Of a stretch of DNA of 64,000 nt, positions 19,301 to 26,932 are shown one piece after another. Source of the DNA: Thermohalobaculum sp965263335 (GTDB lineage: Bacteria; Pseudomonadota; Alphaproteobacteria; Rhodobacterales; Rhodobacteraceae); contig CBDHHE010000001.1 of NCBI GenBank assembly GCA_965263335.1, positions 558,001 through 622,000 on the forward strand, in the 5' to 3' direction. Under the pieces are notes generated by a model. That model did no database searches, was not told the DNA's origin, and worked only from the letters and a program-made list of their open reading frames with translations. The position numbers were made by a program, and so were the translations under genes. Within the stretch, counting starts at the first letter, position 1. Each line of letters starts with the position of its first letter.

Positions 19301-20925
19301 CTGTCGATCGGCGGGTTGGTGACCTGGCTGAAGTTCTGCCGGAAGAAATGGCTCAGCGGACGGTAGTTGGCGCTGAGCACCGCCGCGGGCGTGTCGTCGC
19401 CCATCGAGCCGATGGCCTCCTTGGCATCCTCCGCCATCGGGTGCAGGATCGTCTCCAGTTCCTCGATCGAGTAGCCGGCGGCAATCTGGCGCCGACGCAG
19501 CTCGCCCCCGCCATAGAGGCGGCTTTCGCTGAGCCCGGCCACCGCCTGGTCGAGCTCGCTGACCCGCTCGGTCCATTCGTCGAAGGGCTGCAGAGCGGCC
19601 AGCTCGTCCTTGATCTGGGCATCGTGCAGCAGCCGGCCCGTGCCAAGGTCGATTGCGAGCATCTCGCCCGGTCCGAGCCGGCCCTTCTCGACAACGGACG
19701 TCTCGTCGACCGGCACCATACCGACCTCGGAGCCCGCGATCACCAGACCATCACCGGTCACGACGTAACGCATCGGGCGCAATCCGTTGCGGTCCATGCC
19801 CGCGATCACCCAGCGCCCATCGGTTGCCGCAAGGGCCGCCGGGCCGTCCCAGGGCTCCATCACGGCATTCGAGTAGGCGTACATCGCCTTCCAGGCCTCG
19901 GGCATGGCCGCATCGTTCGACCAGGCTTCCGGCACCAGCATGGTCTTGGCCATCGGCGCGGTGCGCCCGGCGCGCACCATCACCTCGAAGACGCTGTCGA
20001 GGGCTGCGGAATCCGAGGACCCCTGCGCCACGATCGGCTTGATGTCCTCGGCGAGGTCGCCGAAGTAGTTCGAGACCATCCTGATCTCGTGGCTCTTCAT
20101 CCAGTTCAGGTTGCCCTTCAGCGTGTTGATCTCGCCATTGTGGGCGAGCATGCGGAAGGGCTGTGCCAGCCACCATTGCGGGAACGTGTTGGTCGAGTAG
20201 CGCTGGTGGTAAATCGCGAAGGCGCTGGTGAAGCGGGCATCGTTCAGGTCGGGATAGAAGTCGGCGACCTGCTCGGCCAGCATCATGCCCTTGTAGATCA
20301 GCGAGCGGCACGACAGGGAGCAGAGGTAAAGCCCGGTCACCAGCGACTGCGCGGCCGCCTTTTCGATGCGCCGCCGGATCACGTAGAGCTCGCGCTCGAA
20401 CGTGTCCGCGTCCACCCCCTTGCGGTTGGCGATCAGGATCTGCTCGATCTCGGGGCGGGTGGCGTTTGCCTTCTGGCCGAGGACGGAAATGTCCACCGGC
20501 ACCTGGCGCCAGCCGTAGATGTAGTAGCCGAGCCGGAGGATTTCGGTCTCGACAATGGTGCGGCAGGTTTCCTGCGCGCCGAAGTCATCGCGGGGCAGGA
20601 AGACCTGACCGACGGCGATGAGCTCGCCCTCGACGGGTTCATGCCCGGTGCGCCGGATCTGCTCGGCGAAAAACTCGGTCGGGATCTGGACATGGATGCC
20701 CGCGCCGTCACCGGTCTTGCCGTCCGCATCCACGGCACCCCGGTGCCAGACGGCCTTGAGGGCATCGATGCCCTGGGCGACGACCGTCCGGCGCGGCTTG
20801 CCGTCGATGGCGGCCACCAGCCCGACCCCGCAGGAGGCGTGCTCCTCCTCGGCGAGATACATCCCCGACTTGGCCAGACGATCCCGTGCGGCTTCATACT
20901 GCGCAGTGTAGGAGGGGCGGGACAT
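16399..20925 (-). CDS. gltB: Glutamate synthase [NADPH] large subunit
   Basis: 1508 aa from the ATG at 20925 (AGGAG 7 nt upstream). The glutaminase nucleophile is C32 in ASCGVGLVAAIDG, which implies removal of a 31-residue propeptide. Then come the central domain, the FMN-binding synthase barrel (around 820-1200, with GSGEGG-like DSGEGGEDP and ILISGHNGGTGASP), the 3Fe-4S ligands in CQSNTCPVGVC, and the C-terminal GXGXG beta-helix. It makes two glutamates from glutamine and 2-oxoglutarate with GltD. Unusually, three GFA-family genes lie between it and gltD; the last of them ends 1 nt before this start. Confidence 0.97.
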   Translation of the reverse strand: MSRPSYTAQYEAARDRLAKSGMYLAEEEHASCGVGLVAAIDGKPRRTVVAQGIDALKAVWHRGAVDADGKTGDGAGIHVQIPTEFFAEQIRRTGHEPVEGELIAVGQVFLPRDDFGAQETCRTIVETEILRLGYYIYGWRQVPVDISVLGQKANATRPEIEQILIANRKGVDADTFERELYVIRRRIEKAAAQSLVTGLYLCSLSCRSLIYKGMMLAEQVADFYPDLNDARFTSAFAIYHQRYSTNTFPQWWLAQPFRMLAHNGEINTLKGNLNWMKSHEIRMVSNYFGDLAEDIKPIVAQGSSDSAALDSVFEVMVRAGRTAPMAKTMLVPEAWSNDAAMPEAWKAMYAYSNAVMEPWDGPAALAATDGRWVIAGMDRNGLRPMRYVVTGDGLVIAGSEVGMVPVDETSVVEKGRLGPGEMLAIDLGTGRLLHDAQIKDELAALQPFDEWTERVSELDQAVAGLSESRLYGGGELRRRQIAAGYSIEELETILHPMAEDAKEAIGSMGDDTPAAVLSANYRPLSHFFRQNFSQVTNPPIDSLREHRVMSLKTRFGNLKNVLDQDSSQTEIITLDSPVVSNGQFTRMVEAFSDQYATIDCTFATDSAPGALRAALGRIREEAEEAVSSGAGHLVLTDELSDPDRIAMPMILATSAVHAWLTRKGLRTFCSLNVRSAECIDPHYFAVLIGVGATTVNAYLAQDSLLDRVERGLLEMSPEQTVANFKAAVDAGLLKIMSKMGISVVSSYRGGCNFEAVGLSRAVVAEFFPGMPSRISGIGVAGIEAKLRTVHANAYDGGADVLPIGGLYKARRRGESHAWEAQLMHMMQSAVARNSTTLWKKYSEGMSGRAPIHLRDLLDFKPAGPALPLDEVESITSIRKRFVTPGMSLGALSPEAHKALNVAMNRIGAKSDSGEGGEDPKNFHPEPNGDNPSAKIKQVASGRFGVTAEYLNHCAELEIKVAQGAKPGEGGQLPGFKVTEMIAKLRHSTPGVTLISPPPHHDIYSIEDLAQLIYDLKQINPDAKVCVKLVAATGVGTIAAGVAKAKADVILISGHNGGTGASPQTSIKYAGLPWEMGLTEAHQVLALNDLRDRITLRTDGGLRTGRDIVIAAMMGAEEYGIGTAALIAMGCIMVRQCQSNTCPVGVCTQDPRLREKFTGTADKVVNLFSLLAEEIREILASIGARSLDEIIGRTDLLAQVSRGAAHLDDLDLNPMLVRVDEGRQITYKRNRPRNDVPDTLDAQVVADAGPFFKDGEKMQLDYTVQNTQRTIGSRVSSHIVRRFGMDNNLQEGHLTVRLNGTAGQSLGAFAAPGLKLEVFGDANDYVGKGLSGGVITVRPPLVSPLKAHENTIIGNTVLYGATGGKLFAAGQAGERFCVRNSGAKVVVEGCGSNGCEYMTGGVAVILGPVGHNFGAGMTGGMAFVWDPNEQFLARANPETLVIQRLASAHWVVQLLRMVEAHHQETESALAEELLRTWDTVIGQFWQICPKEMVSRLEVPLSDIAAQASA

Positions 20926-20926
20926 G

Positions 20927-21334
20927 TCAGGTCTCCTTGGGCTGGCGGAACTGAGCTTCGAACTCGGCACCCGTCAAAAGCTTGCGATCGCCGGCGAACA
21001 CGTAGTGATCAGGCTTCTCGTCGACGAAGTACTCGGCCTTGAACGGCAGATCTGTTACGTCATCGAACAGCCCGGCCGGGATCGCATAGATCCGGGGCTC
21101 ACGAGCATAGAAGAAGATATGCGTCCCGCAGGTCGGACAGAAGCCGCGGTCAGCGGCGTCGGAGGAGCGGTATCGCGTCACCGGGCCATAGATCGAGGCG
21201 CTCTTGCAGGAGAGGGCCATCCACGGACCGCCGCCCCACTTGCGACACGTACCGCAGTGGCAGGCCTGCATCGAGCCGAACGGCTCGGCCTCGAAGCTGA
21301 CATCTCCGCAGAGACACTTTCCCGTGCGTTTCAT
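20927..21334 (-). CDS. GFA/CENP-V-like zinc protein, paralog 3
   Basis: 135 aa from the ATG at 21334 (GGAG 7 nt upstream; a GTG one codon earlier is possible). Zinc ligands follow the GFA pattern: CLCG near the N-terminus, CHCGTCRKWGG around residue 30, and FCPTCGTHIFFY. The family is named for glutathione-dependent formaldehyde-activating enzyme, but most members have no assigned reaction. The stop almost touches the gltB start and the gltB ribosome site lies within this gene, so translation is likely coupled. Confidence 0.88.
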   Translation of the reverse strand: MKRTGKCLCGDVSFEAEPFGSMQACHCGTCRKWGGGPWMALSCKSASIYGPVTRYRSSDAADRGFCPTCGTHIFFYAREPRIYAIPAGLFDDVTDLPFKAEYFVDEKPDHYVFAGDRKLLTGAEFEAQFRQPKET

Positions 21335-21338
21335 CACA

Positions 21339-21764
21339 TCACTCCGGCTGTCCGCCGCCGGCGAACAACGCCAGCGTCTCGGCCTCGGTCAGGGTTTTGG
21401 TCTTGTTGGCAAAGTCGAGATGATCCGGCTTGAGATCGTGAAAGATCTGCTCGGTCATCTCCCAGCCCGTCTGATCGTCGAAGGCCCCCAGCATCATGAA
21501 GTGCTCGCCCGTCCCCTTCAGCCGATAGAACAGCGCTGAACCGCATGCAGCACAGAAGCCACGCTCGGCCCACTCCGACGAGTTCCAGATCCGAACATCG
21601 CCTTCGATCTCGACAGCCGTGCCACAGTTCACCGCGAGGCCAGGTCCACCGTTCCAGCGCCTGCACATCTGACAATGACACGCCCCATAATTGCACGGCG
21701 CCTGCGCGGTGAATGTCACCGCACCGCAGGCGCAACGCCCCGTCCGTTTCGTGATCTCAGCCAT
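21339..21764 (-). CDS. GFA/CENP-V-like zinc protein, paralog 2
   Basis: 141 aa from the ATG at 21764 (GGGGAGG 6 nt upstream). It shows the same fold and ligands as its neighbours: CACGAVTF, CHCQMCRRWNGGPGLAV and FCAACGSALFY. The start overlaps the end of paralog 1 by 8 nt, and the stop lies 4 nt before paralog 3. The three copies are clearly related but well diverged, so this is an old tandem duplication. The substrate is unknown. Confidence 0.88.
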   Translation of the reverse strand: MAEITKRTGRCACGAVTFTAQAPCNYGACHCQMCRRWNGGPGLAVNCGTAVEIEGDVRIWNSSEWAERGFCAACGSALFYRLKGTGEHFMMLGAFDDQTGWEMTEQIFHDLKPDHLDFANKTKTLTEAETLALFAGGGQPE

Positions 21765-22191
21765 CGTTCGCCTCCCCAACCATCGCGAGATGTCGCTCCA
21801 GCTTCTCGAATTCCTCGGCTTCCGAGCTCTGTGACGCACCGGCCCAGGCAGGCTGCCATCCGGCACGGCGGTCGACGAAAATTTCCTCGGTCACCGCATA
21901 GCCCGCTGCATCGTCGAGCAAACCAACGGTCAGGCTCGCGATCGGCTCACCTTGCATCTTCCAGAACAGCGTCGTGCCGCAGACTTTGCAGAACCCCCGC
22001 TCGCCATGGTCACTGGCGCGGTAGCGGCTGATGTTCTCTTCGCCCTCGATGATCACATCCTTCACCCGCACGCAGAACAGCGGGCTCCCGCCGGTCCAGC
22101 GCTGACACTGATGGCAGTGACAGGCCCCGATCTCGGGCTTTCGTACCGTGAAGGTGAACCGCACGGCGCCACACAGGCATTGGCCGTTCAT
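21757..22191 (-). CDS. GFA/CENP-V-like zinc protein, paralog 1
   Basis: 144 aa from the ATG at 22191 (GGGAG 7 nt upstream). Ligand motifs are CLCGAVRF, CHCHQCQRWTGGSPLF and FCKVCGTTLFW. It is the first gene of the three-copy run and begins 195 nt after gltD stops, so the triplet plus gltB may have its own promoter in that gap. The C-terminal extension after AGWQPAW is unconserved among the three. Confidence 0.88.
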   Translation of the reverse strand: MNGQCLCGAVRFTFTVRKPEIGACHCHQCQRWTGGSPLFCVRVKDVIIEGEENISRYRASDHGERGFCKVCGTTLFWKMQGEPIASLTVGLLDDAAGYAVTEEIFVDRRAGWQPAWAGASQSSEAEEFEKLERHLAMVGEANDG

Positions 22192-22326
22192 CCCCGTTCT
22201 CCCTCGACACACCGGTTGTCGGCCTCGCACTCCGCACACAGACACCGGTTATGAATCGGTTCGGACATACTTGCTGACCTTTCTCGTCGCCTTCAGACGC
22301 GGTCTGACAAGGCGGTGCGGCTTTGC

Positions 22327-22366
22327 GTGCATGAACGGTGCATGAAAATCATATCATCCGTGCATG
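22327..22366. promoter_or_regulatory. Three helically phased GTGCATG repeats
   Basis: GTGCATG occurs at 22327, 22338 and 22360, that is 11 and 22 nt apart (one and two helical turns), all in the same direction. The cluster lies 136-175 nt upstream of the first GFA gene and just after gltD. Direct repeats on one DNA face suggest binding sites for a regulator, but the spacing to a promoter is unknown. Confidence 0.35.
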
Positions 22367-22386
22367 CCTGTTTCGGTCGCCCGGGA

Positions 22387-23820
22387 TCACTCAGCGGCGA
22401 TCCCGGCGGTCTCCGTCAATTGTGCGAGGATGGCATCCGCCGCCTCGCGTCCGTCCCGGATCGCCCAGACAACGAGCGAGGCGCCCCGCACGATGTCGCC
22501 GACGGCATAGACCCCCTCCAAGGAGGTCGCATGGGTGCGGAAGTCCGCCTTGATCGTGCCCCACCGGGAGACCTCGAGACCTTCCGTATCCCAGAGCTTC
22601 GGCAGTTCCTCGGGCTCGAATCCAAGCGCCTTGATCACGAGATCCGCCGGTTCGGTGTAGTCCGAGCCCGGCACTTCTTCGGGTGCCTGCCGCCCGGTGA
22701 CGTCGGCAGGGCCAAGCCGCATCCGGATGGTTCGCACGCCCGTGACCGTGGTCTCTCCGACGAACCCCTTGGGCGCCGACAGCCAGACAAACTCGACGCC
22801 TTCATCCTCGGCGTTGGTGACCTCGCGCATCGAGCCCGGCATGTTTGCCCGGTCGCGCCGATACAGGCAGCGCACGCTGGTGGCGCCCTGGCGCACGGCC
22901 GTGCGCACACAATCCATGGCCGTATCGCCGCCGCCGATCACGACGACGCGTTTTCCACTGGCGTTGAGCGTGCCATCGTCGAAGGCGGGCACCGCGTCGC
23001 CCAGCCCTTTCCGGTTCGAGGCCGTGAGATAGTCGAGCGCCTGTTCGATGCCGCCCAGACCGGCGCCCGGGCCGCCGATGTCGCGGGGTTTGTAGACGCC
23101 GGTCGCGATGATGACCGCAGTGTGCCTGGTGCGGATTTCCTCGAATGACACGGTGTTGCCGACATCGCAATTGAGCTCGAAGCGCACACCGGATTGCTCG
23201 AGCTGTCGGTTGCGCCGCTCCACCACATCCTTTTCGAGTTTGAAGCCAGGAATGCCATAGATCAGCAGTCCGCCTGACCGGTCATGGCGGTCATAGATCG
23301 TCACCTGCACACCCGCGCGGCGCAGCCGTTCCGCCGCCGCGAGACCGCCCGGTCCGGCGCCGATGATGCCCACGGTTTCGGGGCGCTCGTGCGCCGGGGT
23401 CACAGGTTCGATCCAGCCTTCGGCCCATGCGGTGTCGGTGATGTATTTCTCGACCGCGCCGATGGTCACCGTGCCGTGGCCGGACTGCTCGATCACGCAG
23501 GAGCCTTCGCAGAGCCTGTCCTGCGGGCAGATGCGTCCGCAGATCTCCGGGAAGGTGTTGGTGGCCTGGCTGACCTCCCACGCCTCGCGGAGCCTGCCCT
23601 GGGCCGTGAGCATCAGCCAGTCCGGGATGTTGTTGTGCAGCGGGCAGTGGGTCTGGCAGAACGGCACCCCGCACTGCGAGCAGCGCGCCGCTTGTTCGGC
23701 GGCCTTCTCGGCGGCATACTCGCGGTAGATCTCGTCGAAGTCCTGGCGACGCTCTTCGGCGCCACGCTTGCCGGGCATTTGTCGCGCCGTGTCGACGAAT
23801 TTGAGCATGCGCTGCGGCAC
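22387..23820 (-). CDS. gltD: Glutamate synthase [NADPH] small subunit
   Basis: 477 aa from a GTG at 23820, chosen because GGGGGA lies 6-7 nt upstream and the protein then begins VPQRMLKFVDTARQMPGKR as in other GltD proteins. Cysteines for two 4Fe-4S clusters lie in CSQCGVPFCQTHCPLHNN and CGRICPQDRLCEGSC. The FAD site is IIGAGPGGLAAAERLRRAG and the NADPH site is VVIGGGDTAMDCVRTA. It passes electrons from NADPH to GltB. It is on the same strand as gltB but separated from it by the GFA triplet. Confidence 0.97.
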   Translation of the reverse strand: MPQRMLKFVDTARQMPGKRGAEERRQDFDEIYREYAAEKAAEQAARCSQCGVPFCQTHCPLHNNIPDWLMLTAQGRLREAWEVSQATNTFPEICGRICPQDRLCEGSCVIEQSGHGTVTIGAVEKYITDTAWAEGWIEPVTPAHERPETVGIIGAGPGGLAAAERLRRAGVQVTIYDRHDRSGGLLIYGIPGFKLEKDVVERRNRQLEQSGVRFELNCDVGNTVSFEEIRTRHTAVIIATGVYKPRDIGGPGAGLGGIEQALDYLTASNRKGLGDAVPAFDDGTLNASGKRVVVIGGGDTAMDCVRTAVRQGATSVRCLYRRDRANMPGSMREVTNAEDEGVEFVWLSAPKGFVGETTVTGVRTIRMRLGPADVTGRQAPEEVPGSDYTEPADLVIKALGFEPEELPKLWDTEGLEVSRWGTIKADFRTHATSLEGVYAVGDIVRGASLVVWAIRDGREAADAILAQLTETAGIAAE

Positions 23821-24068
23821 GGTCGGTCCCCCGGTTTGGTTCGGCGTCTGGCGCCTGTTGTTGGTCCGGCGAGTTCTTAGGGGATTTGCGCTCAAATTAA
23901 AAGGCATAGAATCTGACCTATCTATTGGCCTTTGGTGGTGCGTATGAATGACTTGCAACCCTAGAGGAATCTATGTGTCAAGGTTTGTGACCTAATATCG
24001 GTGAAGTCCTGAATTCACATTCCCTGTCGACCCGGCTAAGAAGCCTGAGATTCTCCGGAGAGGCAGAC

Positions 24069-24875
24069 GTGACAACTTTCGACCTCATTGCCATTGCGGT
24101 GATCCAGGGGATCACAGAATTTCTGCCCATCTCATCGTCGGGCCACCTGGCGCTTTGGCCGCTGCTGACTGGGCGTGCAGATCAGGGCGTGATTATGGAC
24201 GTTGCGGTGCACGTCGGCACGCTGGCGGCGGTGATGCTGTTCTTCCGAAGCGAGATTGGGGGCATATTCATCGGCTGCACGGACATTCTCAGAGGCCGAC
24301 TGACAACGGAATCCGCGCGTCTTGCCCTATTGCTTGCCCTTGCAACCATTCCGGCGATCATCTTCGGTTTGGCTCTCAAACTCACCGATGCGCATCAGTC
24401 GGTGCGCACGATAGAAGTGATTGGTTGGACAACCCTTCTCGGCGCTCTTTTGCTTTGGTGGGCGGATCGTCGGCCCGAGGGGTCGGCGAAGGCCGAGCAA
24501 TGGAGCGTCGGGCAGGCGGTGATGATGGGACTTGCACAGGCATTGGCTCTCGTGCCCGGCGTCAGTCGTTCCGGTATCACCATGACAGCCGCGCGCTGGC
24601 TGGGCTATGATCGAGTGCAGGCGGCGAGGCTTGCGATGCTCATGGCCGTTCCCATCATTCTGGCTGCCGGGCTCGTTGAGGCTGCCGGTGTCGCCGCGGC
24701 AGGGGACCTTCGTCTGGGACGGGAATTGCTTGCCGGCGCCGGGCTCTCGTTTCTGTCCGCACTGGCCGCCCTTTGGGCGATGATGCGCATGTTCGCCAAG
24801 CAGTGGACCATGATGCCTTTCGTTGTCTATCGGGTGATTCTTGGTCTGTTCTTGCTATTCGTTGCCTACGGATGA
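24069..24875 (+). CDS. uppP: Undecaprenyl-diphosphate phosphatase
   Basis: 268 aa from a GTG with GGAGAGG upstream. The two active-site motifs of the BacA/UppP family are QGITEFLPISSSGHLAL (about 14-30) and PGVSRSGITMTAARWLG. Multiple membrane helices fit an integral inner-membrane protein. It recycles the lipid carrier for peptidoglycan and other polymers by removing a phosphate, and confers bacitracin resistance when abundant. It is divergent from gltD. Confidence 0.96.
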   Translation: MTTFDLIAIAVIQGITEFLPISSSGHLALWPLLTGRADQGVIMDVAVHVGTLAAVMLFFRSEIGGIFIGCTDILRGRLTTESARLALLLALATIPAIIFGLALKLTDAHQSVRTIEVIGWTTLLGALLLWWADRRPEGSAKAEQWSVGQAVMMGLAQALALVPGVSRSGITMTAARWLGYDRVQAARLAMLMAVPIILAAGLVEAAGVAAAGDLRLGRELLAGAGLSFLSALAALWAMMRMFAKQWTMMPFVVYRVILGLFLLFVAYG

Positions 24876-24958
24876 ACACAATGCGGTGCTAGACCAGTCT
24901 AAATCGAGTGGTGTGGGTCAGGGTCTGATCTGCACCTTGTGTGGACAGGACGATCGAT

Positions 24959-25198
24959 ATGGCACAGTTGCTCATCCTTCTGCCGGTTGGCATTGTTTCG
25001 GGCTGGACCGCGGGCGTTGTCGTCGGCGGTGATGTTCATCGCAACCTGATATGGGGCATGCTCGGCGCGGTGATCGGCGGTATCGCGTTTCCGGCACTTG
25101 GGATCGAGGTTGGCCTCGGCAATCCATTTGCCGATGTCATGACGGTGTCGATCCTGGCGGCAATGATCCTTGTCGGCATCGCTCGGATGGCGATCTGA
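24959..25198 (+). CDS. Small membrane protein, GlsB/YeaQ/YmgE-like
   Basis: 79 aa from the ATG at 24959 (AGGA upstream; a GTG at 24941 is an alternative). Three hydrophobic stretches are visible: LLILLPVGIVSGWTAGVVVG, a glycine-rich LIWGMLGAVIGGIAFPALGI, and VMTVSILAAMILVGIARM. This size and glycine-rich three-helix layout match the GlsB/YeaQ/YmgE transglycosylase-associated family of unknown function, often stress-induced. The assignment is by pattern only. Confidence 0.6.
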   Translation: MAQLLILLPVGIVSGWTAGVVVGGDVHRNLIWGMLGAVIGGIAFPALGIEVGLGNPFADVMTVSILAAMILVGIARMAI

Positions 25199-25207
25199 AC
25201 AGATTGC

Positions 25208-26182
25208 CTACACGTCTGCGCGCTCGGCGTTTTCGGATAAGCTGGTGTACTGGCCATAGGGCCGGTAGGCGTAGAGATAGGACTCGATGGTGCTTTCCAT
25301 CGACGCCGGATCGATCCCGATCTCGGCAAATCCGGGCAACTCGCCTGATACGACATTATCGCTCTCGAGCAAGATGACCTGATCGACGGTGAGCATGGGC
25401 GGAATGCCGACCCACGCAGACTTCTCGAGCGCCCAGGCCTTGAGGCGGGCGAGCGGCATCGGAATGTCCAGCAGCAAACGGCGCCGGCGGATCACGCGCA
25501 GCATGAGTTCGAGACACTCACGGAAGCTTGCGACCCGGGGTCCGCCAAGTTCATAGGTGCCCGACGCGACATCCCCAACCACGGCACGTGCAGCCGCTTC
25601 GGCAACGTCGCAGACCCAGACCGGTTGGAACTTCGTCCCGCCACCAACCATCGGCAGGATCGGGGCGATCTTGGAGAGCCCGGCAAACCGGTTGAAGAAC
25701 TGGTCTTCGGTGCCGAAGATGACCGAGGGACGTAGGATAACCGCGTTCGGGAAGGCCTCGAGGACACTGCGCTCGCCTTCCGCCTTGCTCTGCGCATACG
25801 CCGACCGGCTCTCAGGATCCGCGCCGATGGCGGAGAGGTGCACGAGTTGACCCACCCCTTGCTCCGCAGAAATCCGCGCGACGCGGGCCGCGCCCTCGGT
25901 CTGAACGGCATCGAAGCGGTTTGCGCCCATCTCGAAGAGCACACCCACACAATTGACCACTGCATCAGCGCCCGCGATGACGCGGGTCATCGATGCGTCG
26001 TCCCGTATGTTGCACTGAATCGGTTCGACCTGGCCGACAACGCCGTAGGGCTTCACAAACATCGCTTCGTTTGGCCGGCGAACAGCGACGCGTACACGCC
26101 AGCCACGCTTCGCCATCGCTTGAGCGATGTAGCGCCCGACAAAACCTGATCCGCCGACAATGGTGACGATGGGACTCGGCAT
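25208..26182 (-). CDS. NDUFA9-like atypical short-chain dehydrogenase
   Basis: 324 aa; AGGAGG lies 7 nt before the ATG. The nucleotide-binding loop IVTIVGGSGFVGRYIAQAM sits at the extreme N-terminus, with AVVNCVGVLFE, HLSAIGADPESRSAYAQSKAEGE and VILRPSVIFGTEDQFFNRF following, as in the complex I NDUFA9 accessory-subunit family. It binds NAD(P)H and is thought to support complex I or quinone-linked metabolism; a catalytic role is unproven. Its place between uppP and tRNA-Leu is common in Rhodobacteraceae. Confidence 0.88.
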   Translation of the reverse strand: MPSPIVTIVGGSGFVGRYIAQAMAKRGWRVRVAVRRPNEAMFVKPYGVVGQVEPIQCNIRDDASMTRVIAGADAVVNCVGVLFEMGANRFDAVQTEGAARVARISAEQGVGQLVHLSAIGADPESRSAYAQSKAEGERSVLEAFPNAVILRPSVIFGTEDQFFNRFAGLSKIAPILPMVGGGTKFQPVWVCDVAEAAARAVVGDVASGTYELGGPRVASFRECLELMLRVIRRRRLLLDIPMPLARLKAWALEKSAWVGIPPMLTVDQVILLESDNVVSGELPGFAEIGIDPASMESTIESYLYAYRPYGQYTSLSENAERADV

Positions 26183-26355
26183 CGCAAGACCTCCTGCCCG
26201 CTCCGATCCGTGATCTACGATGCAGTGTGGAGGGGGGCAAGCAGAAAGGCGGCAAAGCGTCGAAGCACCACACTCGGGAAGCGATCACGAAAGATGCACG
26301 GTCGGGCCGTTGACAGTGCAGTCCTCCGTCGCTAAATCGCGCGATTACGCGACCT

Positions 26356-26442
26356 GCCCAGGTGGCGGAATTGGTAGACGCGCTAGCTTCAGGTGCTAGT
26401 GCCCTTATGGGCGTGGAAGTTCGAGTCTTCTCCTGGGCACCA
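26356..26442 (+). tRNA. tRNA-Leu, anticodon CAG
   Basis: 87 nt including an encoded CCA. The acceptor stem GCCCAGG/CCTGGGC is followed by ACCA. The anticodon arm has loop TTCAGGT between CTAGC and GCTAG, giving CAG, which reads CUG. A long variable arm (GCCC-TTAT-GGGC) marks it as class II. The T-arm contains GTTCGAGTC. The 3' half is overlapped by the reading frame of a decayed serine recombinase on the other strand, indicating that this tRNA has been an integration site. Confidence 0.96.
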
Positions 26443-26932
26443 TTTGACCTTTTTCACTGCTCAACCCGAAAAGCCAAAATATATCAGCAGCTTGCGGCGT
26501 TCTAAATCCACTTTCTCGGTCATAGGCCATAGGGCCTTTGAAGGCCGGTCTGAGGACCCGCTTCTTCATGGCGAGAGAAGTAATTTTGTAGAAAACCCAA
26601 TGGTTTGCGATGAGGGTCATCGTACGTTCGAAAATCTCCTCAAAGCTGTGCACGGGTTGCGATCAGACGGCCTGTTTTTCGACAAGGATTTTCTTCTCTG
26701 TTTCCAGGGTCTCAATCCGTTTTTCAATGGCCGCAATCACAGTCTTGCTTTCCGAGGCCATGATGCGATCTAGGAGCTTCTGAATTTGAGTATCGATGGC
26801 TCTGATATGTTTGGATTGTGCGGCTTGCTGATCCTGACGCGCACTCCAGGCATGCTTGAGCATGGCCGTTGCCCCTGCAACTAGGTTTTAGCTTGGCTGG
26901 AGAGCCTGGACCAACTCCTTTAGGGAGGCTCA
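26405..26932 (-). pseudogene. Remnant of large serine recombinase (C-terminal part)
   Basis: One frame reads through three in-frame stops (TGA 26930-26932, TAA 26888-26890, TGA 26663-26665). The pieces are SLKELVQALQPS, then AMLKHAWSARQDQ...IQKLLDRIMASESKTVIAAIEKRIETLETEKKILVEK (coiled coil), then FEEIFERTMTLIANHW...VLRPAFKGPMAYDRESGFRTP. These match, in order, the C-terminal region of resolvase/invertase-type integrases. The final residues MVPRRRLELPRP are translated from the reverse complement of tRNA-Leu. The catalytic N-terminal domain is absent. It is the scar of an element that integrated at this tRNA. Confidence 0.75.

Noticed and set aside
18880..21042. 720-codon plus-strand open frame opposite gltB
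   Set aside because: Arg/His/Leu-rich antisense frame with no domains; gltB is unambiguous on the other strand.
22327..22366. Short-repeat cluster as a CRISPR array
   Set aside because: Only three 7-bp units without spacers of uniform length and no cas genes in the window.
26393..26773. Plus-strand frame running through tRNA-Leu and the recombinase remnant
   Set aside because: It reads through the tRNA and is antisense to the recombinase homology; not a gene.
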